Part shown: positions 1 to 8,643 of the stretch, in pieces
Layout of the letters: every line of letters starts with the position of its first letter
Numbering within the stretch: position 1 is the stretch's first letter
Assembly: GCA_900316595.1 (NCBI GenBank)
Contig: ONDN01000019.1
Span: 1-20,425 of the forward strand
Direction of reading: 5' to 3'
Origin: an uncultured Mycoplasmataceae bacterium
GTDB lineage: Bacteria > Bacillota_I > Bacilli_A > Mycoplasmatales > Mycoplasmoidaceae
Length of the DNA: 20,425 bases
The notes under the pieces: model-generated
What the model was told of the DNA's origin: nothing
Database searches by the model: none
What the model saw: only the letters and a program-made list of their open reading frames with translations
Program-made: the position numbers and the translations under genes

Positions 1-607
1 AGGAAAAGGAATTTTAGCAGCTTATAATGAATGAGTTGCTGAACCTAATTTAAATGAAAGGGAACAAAAACATATAGAGTTAGAGAAATTTGCTGAACAA
101 GCAAGAGAATTTATCCGTAGTTGCTTTGGTGATCAAGCTTACACCCTTGTTGTTGCTAATGTTTCAGATGCTTTCTCATCACAATTAATTTATGATAATT
201 TATCTAATACTATTAGCAACATAACATATGTAGTTATCGCAATAGTTTCATTAATGGTTATTATCATTGTAGCTTTGATTACTAACATGATTATTAATGA
301 TTCAAAACGCTTAGCTTCATTATTAAAAGCACTTGGATACACTGATATTGAAAATGCAAAATCATTCTTATCAATTTACGCACCAGTTATAATCTTTAGT
401 TTAATCATAGCTTCATTATTATCATGAGGCTTACTAAATATATATAATTCATTAATTTTTAAAGGTGTAGGTATATGACTAAATGCACAAATTAAATGGT
501 ATGACTATTTAATTTCTACTGGAATAGTTGCTATAATTTTTGGAATATCAGGATTAAATTCAGTTTTATCATTAAAACGTGAATCATTAGTTGATTCAAT
601 TAAATAA
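1..607 (+). CDS. FtsX/MacB-type ABC transporter permease, C-terminal part
   Basis: The 5' end lies outside the window; the frame is open from base 2 to the TAA at 605-607, with three TGA codons read as Trp. About 200 residues remain. They hold a soluble stretch, then three hydrophobic segments near residues 68-95, 120-150 and 168-195 of the visible part. Between the first two lies a cytoplasmic loop reading SKRLASLLKALGYTD, which resembles the REIALLRALGA coupling loop of FtsX/MacB/LolC permeases. Three C-terminal helices in this arrangement are the family's usual end. The ATPase gene follows 11 bases downstream, so the two probably form one transporter. The substrate cannot be told; lipids, lipoproteins or peptides are all possible for this family. 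Confidence 0.85.
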
Positions 608-618
608 GAGAGTAGATT

Positions 619-2241
619 ATGAAAATAAGAAATTCAAAACAAATGGAAAATATAAAAAGTAAGAATGCTATTCTTACTAAAAAAATAGATGATTTAAAAC
701 AAGAATTAACAAAATTAGTTGATAAGTTTAATAAAATGGAAGTTATAAACCATAAAACTTTTTTGGATAAGAAAAATTTATCTAAATGAATCTCTTCTAT
801 TAATTCTAGTTTGAATTTTTATCAAGCAAAATTAACTAAAAATAAATATGCAATGTTTGAATATAGTTTGCTAAATCAAGAAACTAATGAAATAGATGCA
901 AACCGACTTTATAAGTTTATCTGCTATATTGAATCTTTCAATACTAATAAAAAAATCTTTCCATATAAACTTTCTTTTATTCTTAAATTGAATAGATATA
1001 CATCAAAACAATATGTTTATACCAATAAACTTTGCTGATTAAGAGATATACGTTTAAGAACAAAGATATTGGAACATAAATCTATTTATTTGATAAAAAA
1101 GAAGATTGAAAAACTTGATAAAAAATTAAAGAATTCTGAAAACGAGATTGAAAATTTAAAAGTTTCATTTGCTGACCGTTATCATGCAAAATTAGTTGAA
1201 AGATTAACAAAAACTAAAAAAGATATTAAATATGAAGAAAATCAAAGACAACTTGCTATTAAAAAAGAGGCTAAGAAAAAAGAATCAACTAAAAGAATTA
1301 AATTATTACGTTCACAATATTTGCAAATAAAAAATGAACGTAAACGAAATATTAATAATAACAAAAAAGATTATAAAGAGAATAAGATTGATAGAAATAC
1401 ATATTTCATTAACAAATCTGCAATTCTTGATAAATATTATGAACAAAAAGATAATATTGATCTTCAAATATATACGCTTAAGGAAGAATATAAAAATTTT
1501 TCTCAATTTGACTCATCTAATTTAGCTATTAAATTAAAAAATGTTGTCAAATACTATAACAATAAAGTTCTTGCTAATAAAGTTTTGAGCAATGTAAATT
1601 TAGAAATTAATAAAGGAGAATTTGTTGTAATTTTGGGCCCAAGCGGAAGCGGTAAGACAACATTATTGAATATTATTTCTGGTATGGATAATGCAACTTA
1701 TGGTGATACAATAATTGCTGGTGAAAATTTAATTGATTACAATCAAAGCATGTTAACTACATTTAGGAGAAACAATATAGGTTATGTTTTTCAACAATAT
1801 GGATTGTTACCAAATTTAACTGTTAAAGAAAATATACAAATAGGTCAAAATTTGCAACATAATCGATCTAGATTCATTTCAATCGATGAAATTTTAAAAT
1901 CAATTGGTTTAGAATCTCAAGCAAACAAGTATCCAAATGAATTATCTGGTGGCCAACAACAAAGGGTATCAATTGCTCGCAGTATTGCTAAAAACCCAAA
2001 TATTTTATTCGGTGATGAACCAACAGGTGCTATTGATCAACAAACATCAAAAAATATTATGAATTTATTTGTTGATATTAACAAGAAGTATAAAACAACA
2101 ATTGTTATTGTTACTCACAATCCAATTTTAGCTGAATTAGCAACAATGGTAATTTATGTTTCAGATGGTACAATTTCAAAAATTAAATACAATTCTAAGC
2201 CAAAAACTGTTGAAGAATTAAATTGATCAAATAATGGTTAA
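619..2241 (+). CDS. ABC transporter ATPase (LolD/MacB type) with long coiled-coil N-terminal extension
   Basis: A 540-residue protein once the TGA codons near bases 787, 1036 and 2224 are read as Trp. Residues 1 to about 300 are rich in Lys, Glu, Asn and Ile and look like long charged helices or coiled coil (for example residues 151-300), with no recognised enzyme motif. The ABC domain fills residues ~305-540: Walker A GPSGSGKTT (340-348), Q-loop in VFQQYG, signature LSGGQQQR (from 442), Walker B ILFGDEPTG (~466) and switch His in IVTHN. Ordinary LolD/MacB ATPases are about 220-250 residues, so the extension more than doubles the size. It pairs with the upstream permease and would power export or extraction at the membrane. 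The ATG at 619 was chosen because the helical region is continuous from there. Confidence 0.88.
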
Positions 2242-2286
2242 ATTAATTTAAATAGATGTTTAACAAATAGATACTTTTATTATTTA

Positions 2287-2296
2287 AGTTGCAACT
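2287..2296. repeat. 10-bp palindrome between convergent genes
   Basis: AGTTGCAACT is a perfect palindrome in the 56-base gap between the ATPase gene and degV, which converge here. It has no loop and no T-run after it, so it is not a convincing intrinsic terminator. No other feature was seen in this gap. Confidence 0.3.
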
Positions 2297-2297
2297 A

Positions 2298-3173
2298 TTA
2301 AATTTCAAATGCAACAACTAGTGCTTTATCACCTGTATGAGCAAGAATAACATTAGGTATTTGACCATAAATTATTTCACATGTAGAAGGTATTGATTTT
2401 TTAATATGTTTTACAAGCTCTATAATTTCAGGTTCTTTTTCATTTGATGAACCAAATAATATACATACTTTTTTTAGTTTATCCAAAGAAAAACCTGAAA
2501 TTCTTTTTTTGTATTCATCAGCTACTAAATTAAACCCTTTTGATAAATCCTTAGATGTTTTAAAAAAAACTAGACCATTTTTATCACATGTGATAACAAT
2601 TTTTAATTTCAACATTTTAATTAGTAAAGATTTAAAGTTTGAAACTCTTCCACCTTTAACAAGTTGAGTCATATCAGAAACAAATAATACAGCTGCAAAT
2701 GAATCTGCTACTTTTGTTATATATTCTTTAAATGTCTTGGGATTCAAAGTATTATTTTTAGCCATTTCTTGCAATTCCGCAATAGTTCAATTAACTGGTC
2801 AAACAACTTCTTTATTTTCAACTCCAACTGTAAGTTTGTCATATTCTTTTGCAACTATTTCTCATGCATTAGCGCTTCCTGAAAGATATTTTGGAATTGG
2901 TAATGCATAAATTTCATCATATTTATCATTAATCTTTTCAACTAAATTCATAATATCACCAGTAGCTGCTCCTGCTGTTGTTACAATAAAATCTTTTTGA
3001 TTTAAGTATTTTGCTACATCATTAATAGTAATATCTACACCATCATGGTAAGATTTTGTTTCATTAGTTTTTTTGTTTGTTACATTTATTGTAAGTGGTA
3101 AAACATAAACATCTTTAAGTTCACCATTTTTAATGTTGCTTGATGTGTCGACGATGAATGCTATCTTTTTCAT
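2298..3173 (-). CDS. DegV family fatty-acid-binding protein
   Basis: A 291-residue protein, the usual DegV length, after reading three or more TGA codons as Trp. It begins MKKIAFIVDTSS, the family's N-terminal strand and Ser-containing loop. TTAGAATGD stands where KTSQPS is common, and YLSGSANAW matches the LSGTYQ region near residue 95-105. DegV/FakB proteins hold a fatty acid in a buried pocket and present it to the kinase FakA, feeding exogenous fatty acids into phospholipid synthesis; the plsC gene in this window would act in the same pathway. An in-frame ATG at 3194 would add seven residues, but the family start and a -10 box at 3193-3198 favour 3173. It is divergent from the YtpR-like gene. 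Confidence 0.85.
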
Positions 3174-3192
3174 AATTTTTATAATATTAAAC

Positions 3193-3202
3193 ATTATATA
3201 AT
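3193..3202. promoter_or_regulatory. Overlapping divergent -10 boxes (degV and YtpR-like operon)
   Basis: TATAAT reads on the plus strand at 3197-3202, 12 bases before the ATG at 3215. TATAAT reads on the minus strand at 3198-3193, about 19 bases before the degV ATG. The two hexamers overlap by two bases. A further minus-strand TATAAT lies at 3215-3210. No -35 was recognised. Assigned from sequence match and position only. Confidence 0.5.
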
Positions 3203-3214
3203 ATCAAGTATTAT

Positions 3215-3811
3215 ATGCTTGCTGTATTCTATAACCAAAAATTATTAGACAATACTTTAATTGTTGTTATAAATAATGAAGAAGTTATTAATCAAGATAA
3301 AGGTAAAAATTTTGTTGTTGGTTATTCTAAAGATAATAATGTTAGTTTTATCAATATATTTAATTTTAATACATATATGAAGTTAAATGATGGTTATTTA
3401 AAATTTGATAAAAAATTATGTGAAACTATTAATAAAATAACAAAAATTGATTTATCAAATTTTATTGATGAAAATGATTTTGTTGTTGGTCAGATTGATG
3501 TATGTGAAGAAATAAAAGGTACACATTTACATAGATGCATGGTAAATGTTGGCAATGAAACATTACAAATAGTTTGTGGTGCAAAAAACGTAAGGAAAGG
3601 TATCAAGGTTGTTGTTGCATTAGATGGTGCGATAATGCCATATGGCAAAATAATAAAACCTAGTCAACTTTTACAAACAAAATCTAATGGAATGATATGT
3701 AGTAAAAAGGAATTAAATTTACATAGCACTAAATTTAATGATGAAGGGATAATTGAATTACCTTCTGAATATAATTTAGGTGATAAATTTAATGAGATAT
3801 TTAATAGTTAG
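3215..3811 (+). CDS. YtpR-like tRNA-binding domain protein
   Basis: A 198-residue protein. The C-terminal half (from about residue 88) is a tRNA-binding OB-fold like that at the N-terminus of PheT: it opens with VVGQI and contains LQIVCGAKNVRKG and a Gly/Ile-rich stretch ending near MICSKKEL. The N-terminal ~85 residues resemble the small extra domain of Bacillus YtpR. A role in binding tRNA or another structured RNA is inferred; no catalytic residues are seen. It is the first gene of a five-gene operon with ThiI and the c-di-AMP genes. There is no Shine-Dalgarno sequence and the -10 box is very near, so the mRNA may be nearly leaderless. The neighbour DegV matches the MG449-MG450 order as I recall it. 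Confidence 0.8.
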   Translation: MLAVFYNQKLLDNTLIVVINNEEVINQDKGKNFVVGYSKDNNVSFINIFNFNTYMKLNDGYLKFDKKLCETINKITKIDLSNFIDENDFVVGQIDVCEEIKGTHLHRCMVNVGNETLQIVCGAKNVRKGIKVVVALDGAIMPYGKIIKPSQLLQTKSNGMICSKKELNLHSTKFNDEGIIELPSEYNLGDKFNEIFNS

Positions 3812-3816
3812 AATAT

Positions 3817-4671
3817 ATGCCATTTACTAAGCAAATTAATAAAGATTTTTATATTAAAGATAATCGTATTTATTTATCTGATGAATACTTTAATAAGAAT
3901 AAAAAGTATTTTAAAAAGATAACAGGTTCACGTTTTGCATCTATTTTGAACCTTAATCAATTTACTTCACCTGTTAAAGCATGGTGTACTATTGTAAATA
4001 TTTATAAAGATGAAATGGATCCTACTTTAGCTAAAGTAGGTACAATAATTGAACCTAAAATTAGAGAATATGTAACTAAAGTTACAAATATTAAATTTAA
4101 AGATTATAACCCTAGTGAAGTTAACTGAAATGTTTTTAATGATGAAATATTTGGTGGTATACCAGATGGTGAGCCAATTGATGAGGATGGTAAGTTTGCT
4201 TATGATAAAGGTTTTCCTATGGTTGAAATAAAAACTTCAAGTGAAGATAAGTTAGCATATGAAAAAATTAATGGTGTTTTTAGAATTAAAAAAGATGAGA
4301 ATGGTTGACCAATCGTTAAAGAGCCCGGCGAAAAGAAAAAATCATGATTTGTAAATGGTCAATTAAAAGTATCAAATGAATATTGCTTTCAATTACTTTT
4401 ATATTTATATTTGCGTAAAGTTAATGAAGGAATGTTTGCTGTTGCTTTTTTAAAACCCGAAGATTATGTTTATCCAGAAAAATTTGATGCTGCAAAGCAT
4501 AATATTCATTTTGCTAAATTAAATATCGATGATTTTGATAATTTGCAAAACATTATTGAATATGCAAGAAAATGGTACAAATTATATGTTATGGATAAGC
4601 ATTATTCAATGCCATTAGAAGAAAATGATAAAAAGTGATTATCAGAGGAATTAGGTATTAATGTCATCTAA
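3817..4671 (+). CDS. YqaJ-like PD-(D/E)XK nuclease-like protein (MPN551/MG373 type)
   Basis: A 284-residue protein broken by TGA codons (near 4126, 4306, 4345 and 4636) that read as Trp. It shows the layout of YqaJ-type nucleases: Glu79 in GTIIEP, Asp117 in GIPDG, Glu137-x-Lys139 in VEIKTS, and Gln192 in the helix FQLLLYLYL. These are the expected metal-binding and catalytic residues, so it is likely an active Mg2+-dependent DNase, or possibly a DNA-binding relative. The gene starts 5 bases after the YtpR-like gene and overlaps thiI by 11 bases, which implies translational coupling. The order nuclease-thiI-DHH protein matches MG373-372-371 from memory. YqaJ proteins are often phage recombination exonucleases, but no phage gene is nearby, so a housekeeping role is more likely. 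Confidence 0.75.
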
Positions 4672-5845
4672 AATTTCTAAGATTATTTATTTAAAATATG
4701 GCGAATTAACCCTTAAAGGTAAAAATCGCATAAATTTTATTGATTGCTTATATAAAAATGTTTTAAGTGCATTAAAACAATTTAAATCTATTAAAGTTTT
4801 GAAAAAATTTGATTCAATGGGAATAATATGCAATAAAAGTGATTATCCAAAGATAATAGATATTGTAAAAAGAATTCCCGGTATTTTTCAAATAATTGAA
4901 GCATTTGTGATCAATGGTAACCAGATAAAACAAGTTGAGAAATCTATTATTAATTTATTAAAAACAAAAAAATTTAAAACATTTAAAATTGTAACTAAAA
5001 GGCATGATAAAAGTTTTCCAATAAATTCGATGGAATATTCAAAATTAATAGGTAGTATTGTTCTTAAAAATATTAAAAACAAGAAAGTTATTATGGACAA
5101 TCCTGATTTAACTATTAATATTGAAATTCATAGTGATAAAACTATTTTATTTTTTGAAAGAATAGAAGGAGCTGGTGGATTTCCTATTGGTATTAACGGT
5201 AAAGCTCTATCATTAATTTCTGGTGGTATTGATTCGCCGGTAGCATCAAGTCTAGTAATGAAAAAAGGCATTCATGTTGATTTTATTACATTTATTACTC
5301 CACCACATACATCAGATGCAGCATTAAAAAAAATTAAAGATTTAATTAAAGTAGTAACATTAGATCAAAAACTTGAAAAACCAAAAATTTTTATTGTTAA
5401 TTTCACAATGATTCAACATGAACTATCCCACATAAGTAATAAGTCTTATCAAATAACTTTGATGCGACGCTATTTTTTTAGAATAGCTAATTATTTAAAA
5501 AATAAATATGGTTATGATGCAATTGTTACAGGGGAGTCATTGGGACAGGTTGCAAGTCAAACAGTAAAGAGTATGGAAACAATCGAGAATGTTCTTGACA
5601 ATAAGACAATTGTTTTAAGACCATTACTTTCATATGACAAGATAGAAATCATTAAACTTGCAAAAAATCTAGGAACATATGATATTTCAATTTTGCCTTA
5701 TGCTGATTGTTGTTCATTATTTGTTCCTAAATCACCAGTCACAAAGCCTAATATTGAAACAGCTAAAAAATTGGAATCTGAGTTATCACTTATTGACAAA
5801 ATTTTTGATGATACTATAGCTAAATATATTAAAATAATTAATTAA
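4661..5845 (+). CDS. thiI: tRNA 4-thiouridine synthetase ThiI
   Basis: A 394-residue protein with no internal TGA. Residues ~1-60 form the N-terminal ferredoxin-like domain, ~60-170 the THUMP RNA-binding domain, and from ~180 the adenylating PP-loop domain with SGGIDSP at 187-193. Near the end it has DCCSLFVPKSP, with Cys350-Cys351 at the place of the catalytic Cys region in Bacillus-type ThiI. There is no rhodanese domain, as in Gram-positive forms that take sulfur from a dedicated NifS-like desulfurase. The enzyme converts uridine 8 of tRNA to 4-thiouridine using ATP. It overlaps the nuclease-like gene by 11 bases and is followed three bases later by the DHH gene. Confidence 0.93.
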   Translation: MSSKISKIIYLKYGELTLKGKNRINFIDCLYKNVLSALKQFKSIKVLKKFDSMGIICNKSDYPKIIDIVKRIPGIFQIIEAFVINGNQIKQVEKSIINLLKTKKFKTFKIVTKRHDKSFPINSMEYSKLIGSIVLKNIKNKKVIMDNPDLTINIEIHSDKTILFFERIEGAGGFPIGINGKALSLISGGIDSPVASSLVMKKGIHVDFITFITPPHTSDAALKKIKDLIKVVTLDQKLEKPKIFIVNFTMIQHELSHISNKSYQITLMRRYFFRIANYLKNKYGYDAIVTGESLGQVASQTVKSMETIENVLDNKTIVLRPLLSYDKIEIIKLAKNLGTYDISILPYADCCSLFVPKSPVTKPNIETAKKLESELSLIDKIFDDTIAKYIKIIN

Positions 5846-5848
5846 CCT

Positions 5849-6835
5849 ATGAATTACATAGAGAAACAAATTATCCAAAAAATTAATGAATATGAAAAGA
5901 TTTCATTGTTTTTTCATGAAATTCCTGATTTTGATGCTTTAGGCTCTTGCTTTGCTTTAAAATTGTATCTAAATGATAAATTTCCTGATAAGCAAGTTGA
6001 AATAATTGGTCTTGATATTTTAAATAGTAATTTTTCAAAAAATTTATTTATTTTTGAACCAAAACATATTTCAAATGAATATTTAAAAAATTCGTTAGGT
6101 ATTATTTTAGATACTGCGAACTCTATGAGAGTGTGATCAAATAGACAAGCTAATTGCAAAGAATTAATTAGAATTGATCACCATCCATTAGTTGAAACAT
6201 TTTGTGACATTGAATTTATCGATGACAAAGCATCTTCAACATGCGAATTGGTTGGTATGTTAATGTTTAATTGAGATAAAACATATGTAAGTGCACCAGT
6301 CGCAGCATATTTATATGCAGGTATTTTAACTGATACTGGAAGATTTTTATATTCATCAACTAGATCAGAAACTTTTGAACTATGTGCTAAATTGCTCGAA
6401 AAGAAATTTGATAGAGATACTCTTTATAGAAGTATTTATTTAAAGTCATTAAAACAATCAAAATTTGAATCTTATATAGTAAGTAGAATTCAAATAAACA
6501 AAGATTTGAAATTTGGTTATGCAATAATTCCGCGCAATGCATTCGATAAATTTGACATTGATTTAAGAATAAGTATGGTTCATGTTTTTAACAACATTAG
6601 GGAACTAGAAGTTTGGATGACTATTTATTATGATGACACAATAAATAAATGGAGAGGCTCATTACGTAGTCACAAATTACCAATAAATATTATTGCAGAA
6701 AAATATTCAGGTGGTGGACATGTTCACGCTGCAGGTTTTACATTAGAACGCAAAAGTGATTACAAACGATTAATAGCGGATTTATCAAAATACATTATTA
6801 GTAAGCAAAAGGAAGATATTGGCGAAGATGAGTAA
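5849..6835 (+). CDS. pdeM: DHH/DHHA1 phosphodiesterase (NrnA/PdeM type)
   Basis: A 328-residue protein with TGA codons near 6134 and 6272 read as Trp. Metal-binding motifs are in order: DFDALGS (Asp27, Asp29), an Asp in IILDTANS, the DHH triad at 110-112, and the DHHA1 motif GGGHVHAAGF at 288-297. Stand-alone proteins of this kind are nanoRNases/pAp phosphatases. In M. pneumoniae the homologue PdeM (MPN549, from memory) degrades c-di-AMP to pApA or AMP, which fits the neighbouring cyclase. It starts three bases after thiI, and its last codons overlap the cyclase start (ATGAGTAA, 8 bases). Activity on c-di-AMP rather than only short RNA or pAp is inferred from family and context. Confidence 0.85.
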
Positions 6836-7460
6836 TAAAATTATTTTTATCATAATAATTTCATTATTAGGATTAGTTCTTCTAATTCAAATTGTGTTTC
6901 TTTTCCGCAATTTGCTAATAGGTTATATTAAAAATAAAAATCATTTAAAAAATAAAAAGCGCAAAAAAGTCATTGAACAAGTTGATATTTTTATTAATAA
7001 TGTTGTTACTTCATTAGCCAAGCTCTCATATGATAAAATTGGTGGTATTATCATCATTGAGAATAGAGATAATTTAGATAAATATATTAATTTAGGTACT
7101 AAAGTTAAATCAGATTTTCTTCCAGAATTTATAACAAGTATTTTTTATAATCATAAATCTCCATTACATGATGGTGCTATGATTGTTCGTGATTTAAAGA
7201 TTTGTAGTTTATCAAGCTATTTGCCACTAACTAGAAGAATAATTTCAGTAGAATATGGTTCACGTCATCGTGCTGCATTTGGTATTTGTGAATATTTTGA
7301 TTGTTTATCATTCGTAGTTAGTGAAACTAGTGGTAATATTACTTTTGCATACAAAAGTATTATTAGAAGATTATCATCAAACCCAATTCAATTAACGATA
7401 GAATTAACAGAGATTTTTAGAAAATTTTGGATATATAATAAATTTGTTAGAAAAGATTAG
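6828..7460 (+). CDS. cdaM: Membrane diadenylate cyclase (CdaM type), c-di-AMP synthase
   Basis: A 210-residue protein from the ATG at 6828; a TTG nine bases earlier is possible but less likely. Residues ~5-28 form one transmembrane helix, followed by a basic linker. The DAC domain (residues ~60-190) has the DGA motif at 115-117 and RHR at 146-148, both needed for joining two ATP into c-di-AMP. M. pneumoniae-type CdaM has a single N-terminal helix like this one, unlike the three of CdaA. c-di-AMP controls potassium and osmotic balance and is essential in many firmicutes and mollicutes. The ATG overlaps the pdeM stop by 8 bases. The TAG stop overlaps the convergent trmB stop by 4 bases, and a terminator follows at 7482. 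Confidence 0.9.
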   Translation: MSNKIIFIIIISLLGLVLLIQIVFLFRNLLIGYIKNKNHLKNKKRKKVIEQVDIFINNVVTSLAKLSYDKIGGIIIIENRDNLDKYINLGTKVKSDFLPEFITSIFYNHKSPLHDGAMIVRDLKICSLSSYLPLTRRIISVEYGSRHRAAFGICEYFDCLSFVVSETSGNITFAYKSIIRRLSSNPIQLTIELTEIFRKFWIYNKFVRKD

Positions 7461-8074
7461 TTAAATTTAAAAGAGATAAATTTTATTGAAGAACCCATTT
7501 CAATAAATTTTTTTTCATATTCAGTTAACATACCATTTGTTTTTTTGAATTTATATAAATTTTTAACATGTTTAATGATATCAATATCTTTACGTGCTTT
7601 AATAATTTCTAGTGAATAGTTGTATAAGTTATCATTATCTGTTTTGAATTCAACAATACCATCCTTTGCTAGTATTTTTTTATAGATGTCAAGATAATTA
7701 TTAGATGTTAATCTTCTTTTGGCATGCCGTTTTTTTGGTCAAGGGTCTGAGAAATTTAAAAATATTTTGTTAAAAAAATTATTTGGGAAATAATCAAATA
7801 TTTGTTTTATATCAATTGCTAAGAAATTAATATTTGTTAGTGGCTCAGTCATTTTATTTAATTTATTAATAGCTTTTCAAATAACGGTCGGAAATTTATC
7901 TAGTCCAAAAAAATTTATATTTGGATTATTTTGAGCCATTTTAATAATAAAATCTCCTTTGCCCATACCAATATCAAGATAATTTAATTTATTATTTTTT
8001 GGTAATTCTTTAAAATAGTATTTAGAACTTTTAACAAGTTCTAAATCATTTTTAATTTTTCTTAGTCTTCCCAT
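7457..8074 (-). CDS. trmB: tRNA (guanine-N7)-methyltransferase TrmB
   Basis: A 205-residue protein with TGA codons read as Trp near 7742 and 7877. It begins MGRLRKIK, like the family's MRLRNK start; upstream in-frame ATGs would push further into scpB and were not used. The SAM-binding loop LDIGMGKGD is at residues 33-41, and the TrmB signature DPWPKKRH at 110-117, followed by KRRL. It methylates G46 in the tRNA variable loop. It is the last gene of the adhE operon, overlapping scpB by 23 bases. Its stop overlaps the convergent cdaM stop by 4 bases, and its 3' coding region contains the cdaM terminator. No terminator of its own was seen, so its transcript may run antisense into cdaM. Confidence 0.93.
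7482..7515 (+). terminator. Intrinsic terminator of the YtpR-like to cdaM operon
   Basis: A nine-base-pair stem TTTATTGAA (7482-7490) and TTCAATAAA (7499-7507) with an 8-base loop is followed at once by eight T (7508-7515). It lies 21 bases after the cdaM stop. The whole element sits inside the 3' coding part of trmB on the other strand. Confidence 0.85.
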
Positions 8075-8642
8075 TTTCGGTATTTGAATCGAAGAAATCA
8101 AATGAGTTTTCAAATTCATCTATATTAATTTCTTTATCAATAATCGGTAATTCCTTAATTGATTTAATTCCAAATAAATCAAAAAATTTACTAGTTATTT
8201 CATACAAATATGGTTTCCCTGGAGTTTTTGCTCTACCAGTACATTTAATTAAATCTAATTTTGTTAGTTTTTCTAATGCATTAAGTGCATTATGACCTCT
8301 AATTTTTTCTACATATGATGATGAGCAAGGTTGATTATAAGCAACAATAGCTAGAGTTTCAAGTAATGATTGAGTAAGAGGATTTTTGTTTTTTATATCA
8401 TAGATTAATGAAAGTTCACTATGATTTTGTTTTTTAGTTAATAAATGAAAAGTATCACCATATTGTTCAATGGTAATTCCACGATCAGGATTTTGATCAT
8501 ATTCTTTTTTCATTTCTTTTAATACCTTATGAATATCATCAGAAGGTATTTTAATTACCTTTTTAATTTCATTGATTGTAGTACCATCATTACCCTTAAT
8601 GTAAAGTAGACTTTCGATTATTGATTTTGTGTTGTTACTCAT
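8052..8642 (-). CDS. scpB: Segregation and condensation protein ScpB
   Basis: A 196-residue protein with two predicted winged-helix domains: IIESLLYIKGNDGTTINEI at the start, and SLLETLAIVAYNQPC in the middle, the most conserved ScpB stretch (usually ETLAIIAYKQP). This is followed by RGHNAL and the G-x-PYLYEIT C-terminal wing. ScpB dimers bind ScpA and the SMC ATPase to organise and separate the chromosome. It lies one base after scpA and has a good Shine-Dalgarno sequence inside the last scpA codons. The C-terminal tail is acidic, then basic, and overlaps trmB. Confidence 0.92.
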   Translation of the reverse strand: MSNNTKSIIESLLYIKGNDGTTINEIKKVIKIPSDDIHKVLKEMKKEYDQNPDRGITIEQYGDTFHLLTKKQNHSELSLIYDIKNKNPLTQSLLETLAIVAYNQPCSSSYVEKIRGHNALNALEKLTKLDLIKCTGRAKTPGKPYLYEITSKFFDLFGIKSIKELPIIDKEINIDEFENSFDFFDSNTENGKTKKN

Positions 8643-8643
8643 A

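Noticed and set aside
2281..2302. Palindrome around AGTTGCAACT as a bidirectional terminator
   Set aside because: There is no loop and no T-run after it on either strand.
3174..3194. ATG at 3194 as the degV start
   Set aside because: It would put a -10 box on the start codon and add MFNIIKI before the typical MKKIAFIVD start. It cannot be ruled out fully.
3817..4671. Phage or mobile-element origin of the YqaJ-like gene
   Set aside because: No integrase, recombinase, repeats or phage genes are nearby, and the neighbours are conserved housekeeping genes in the order recalled from M. genitalium.
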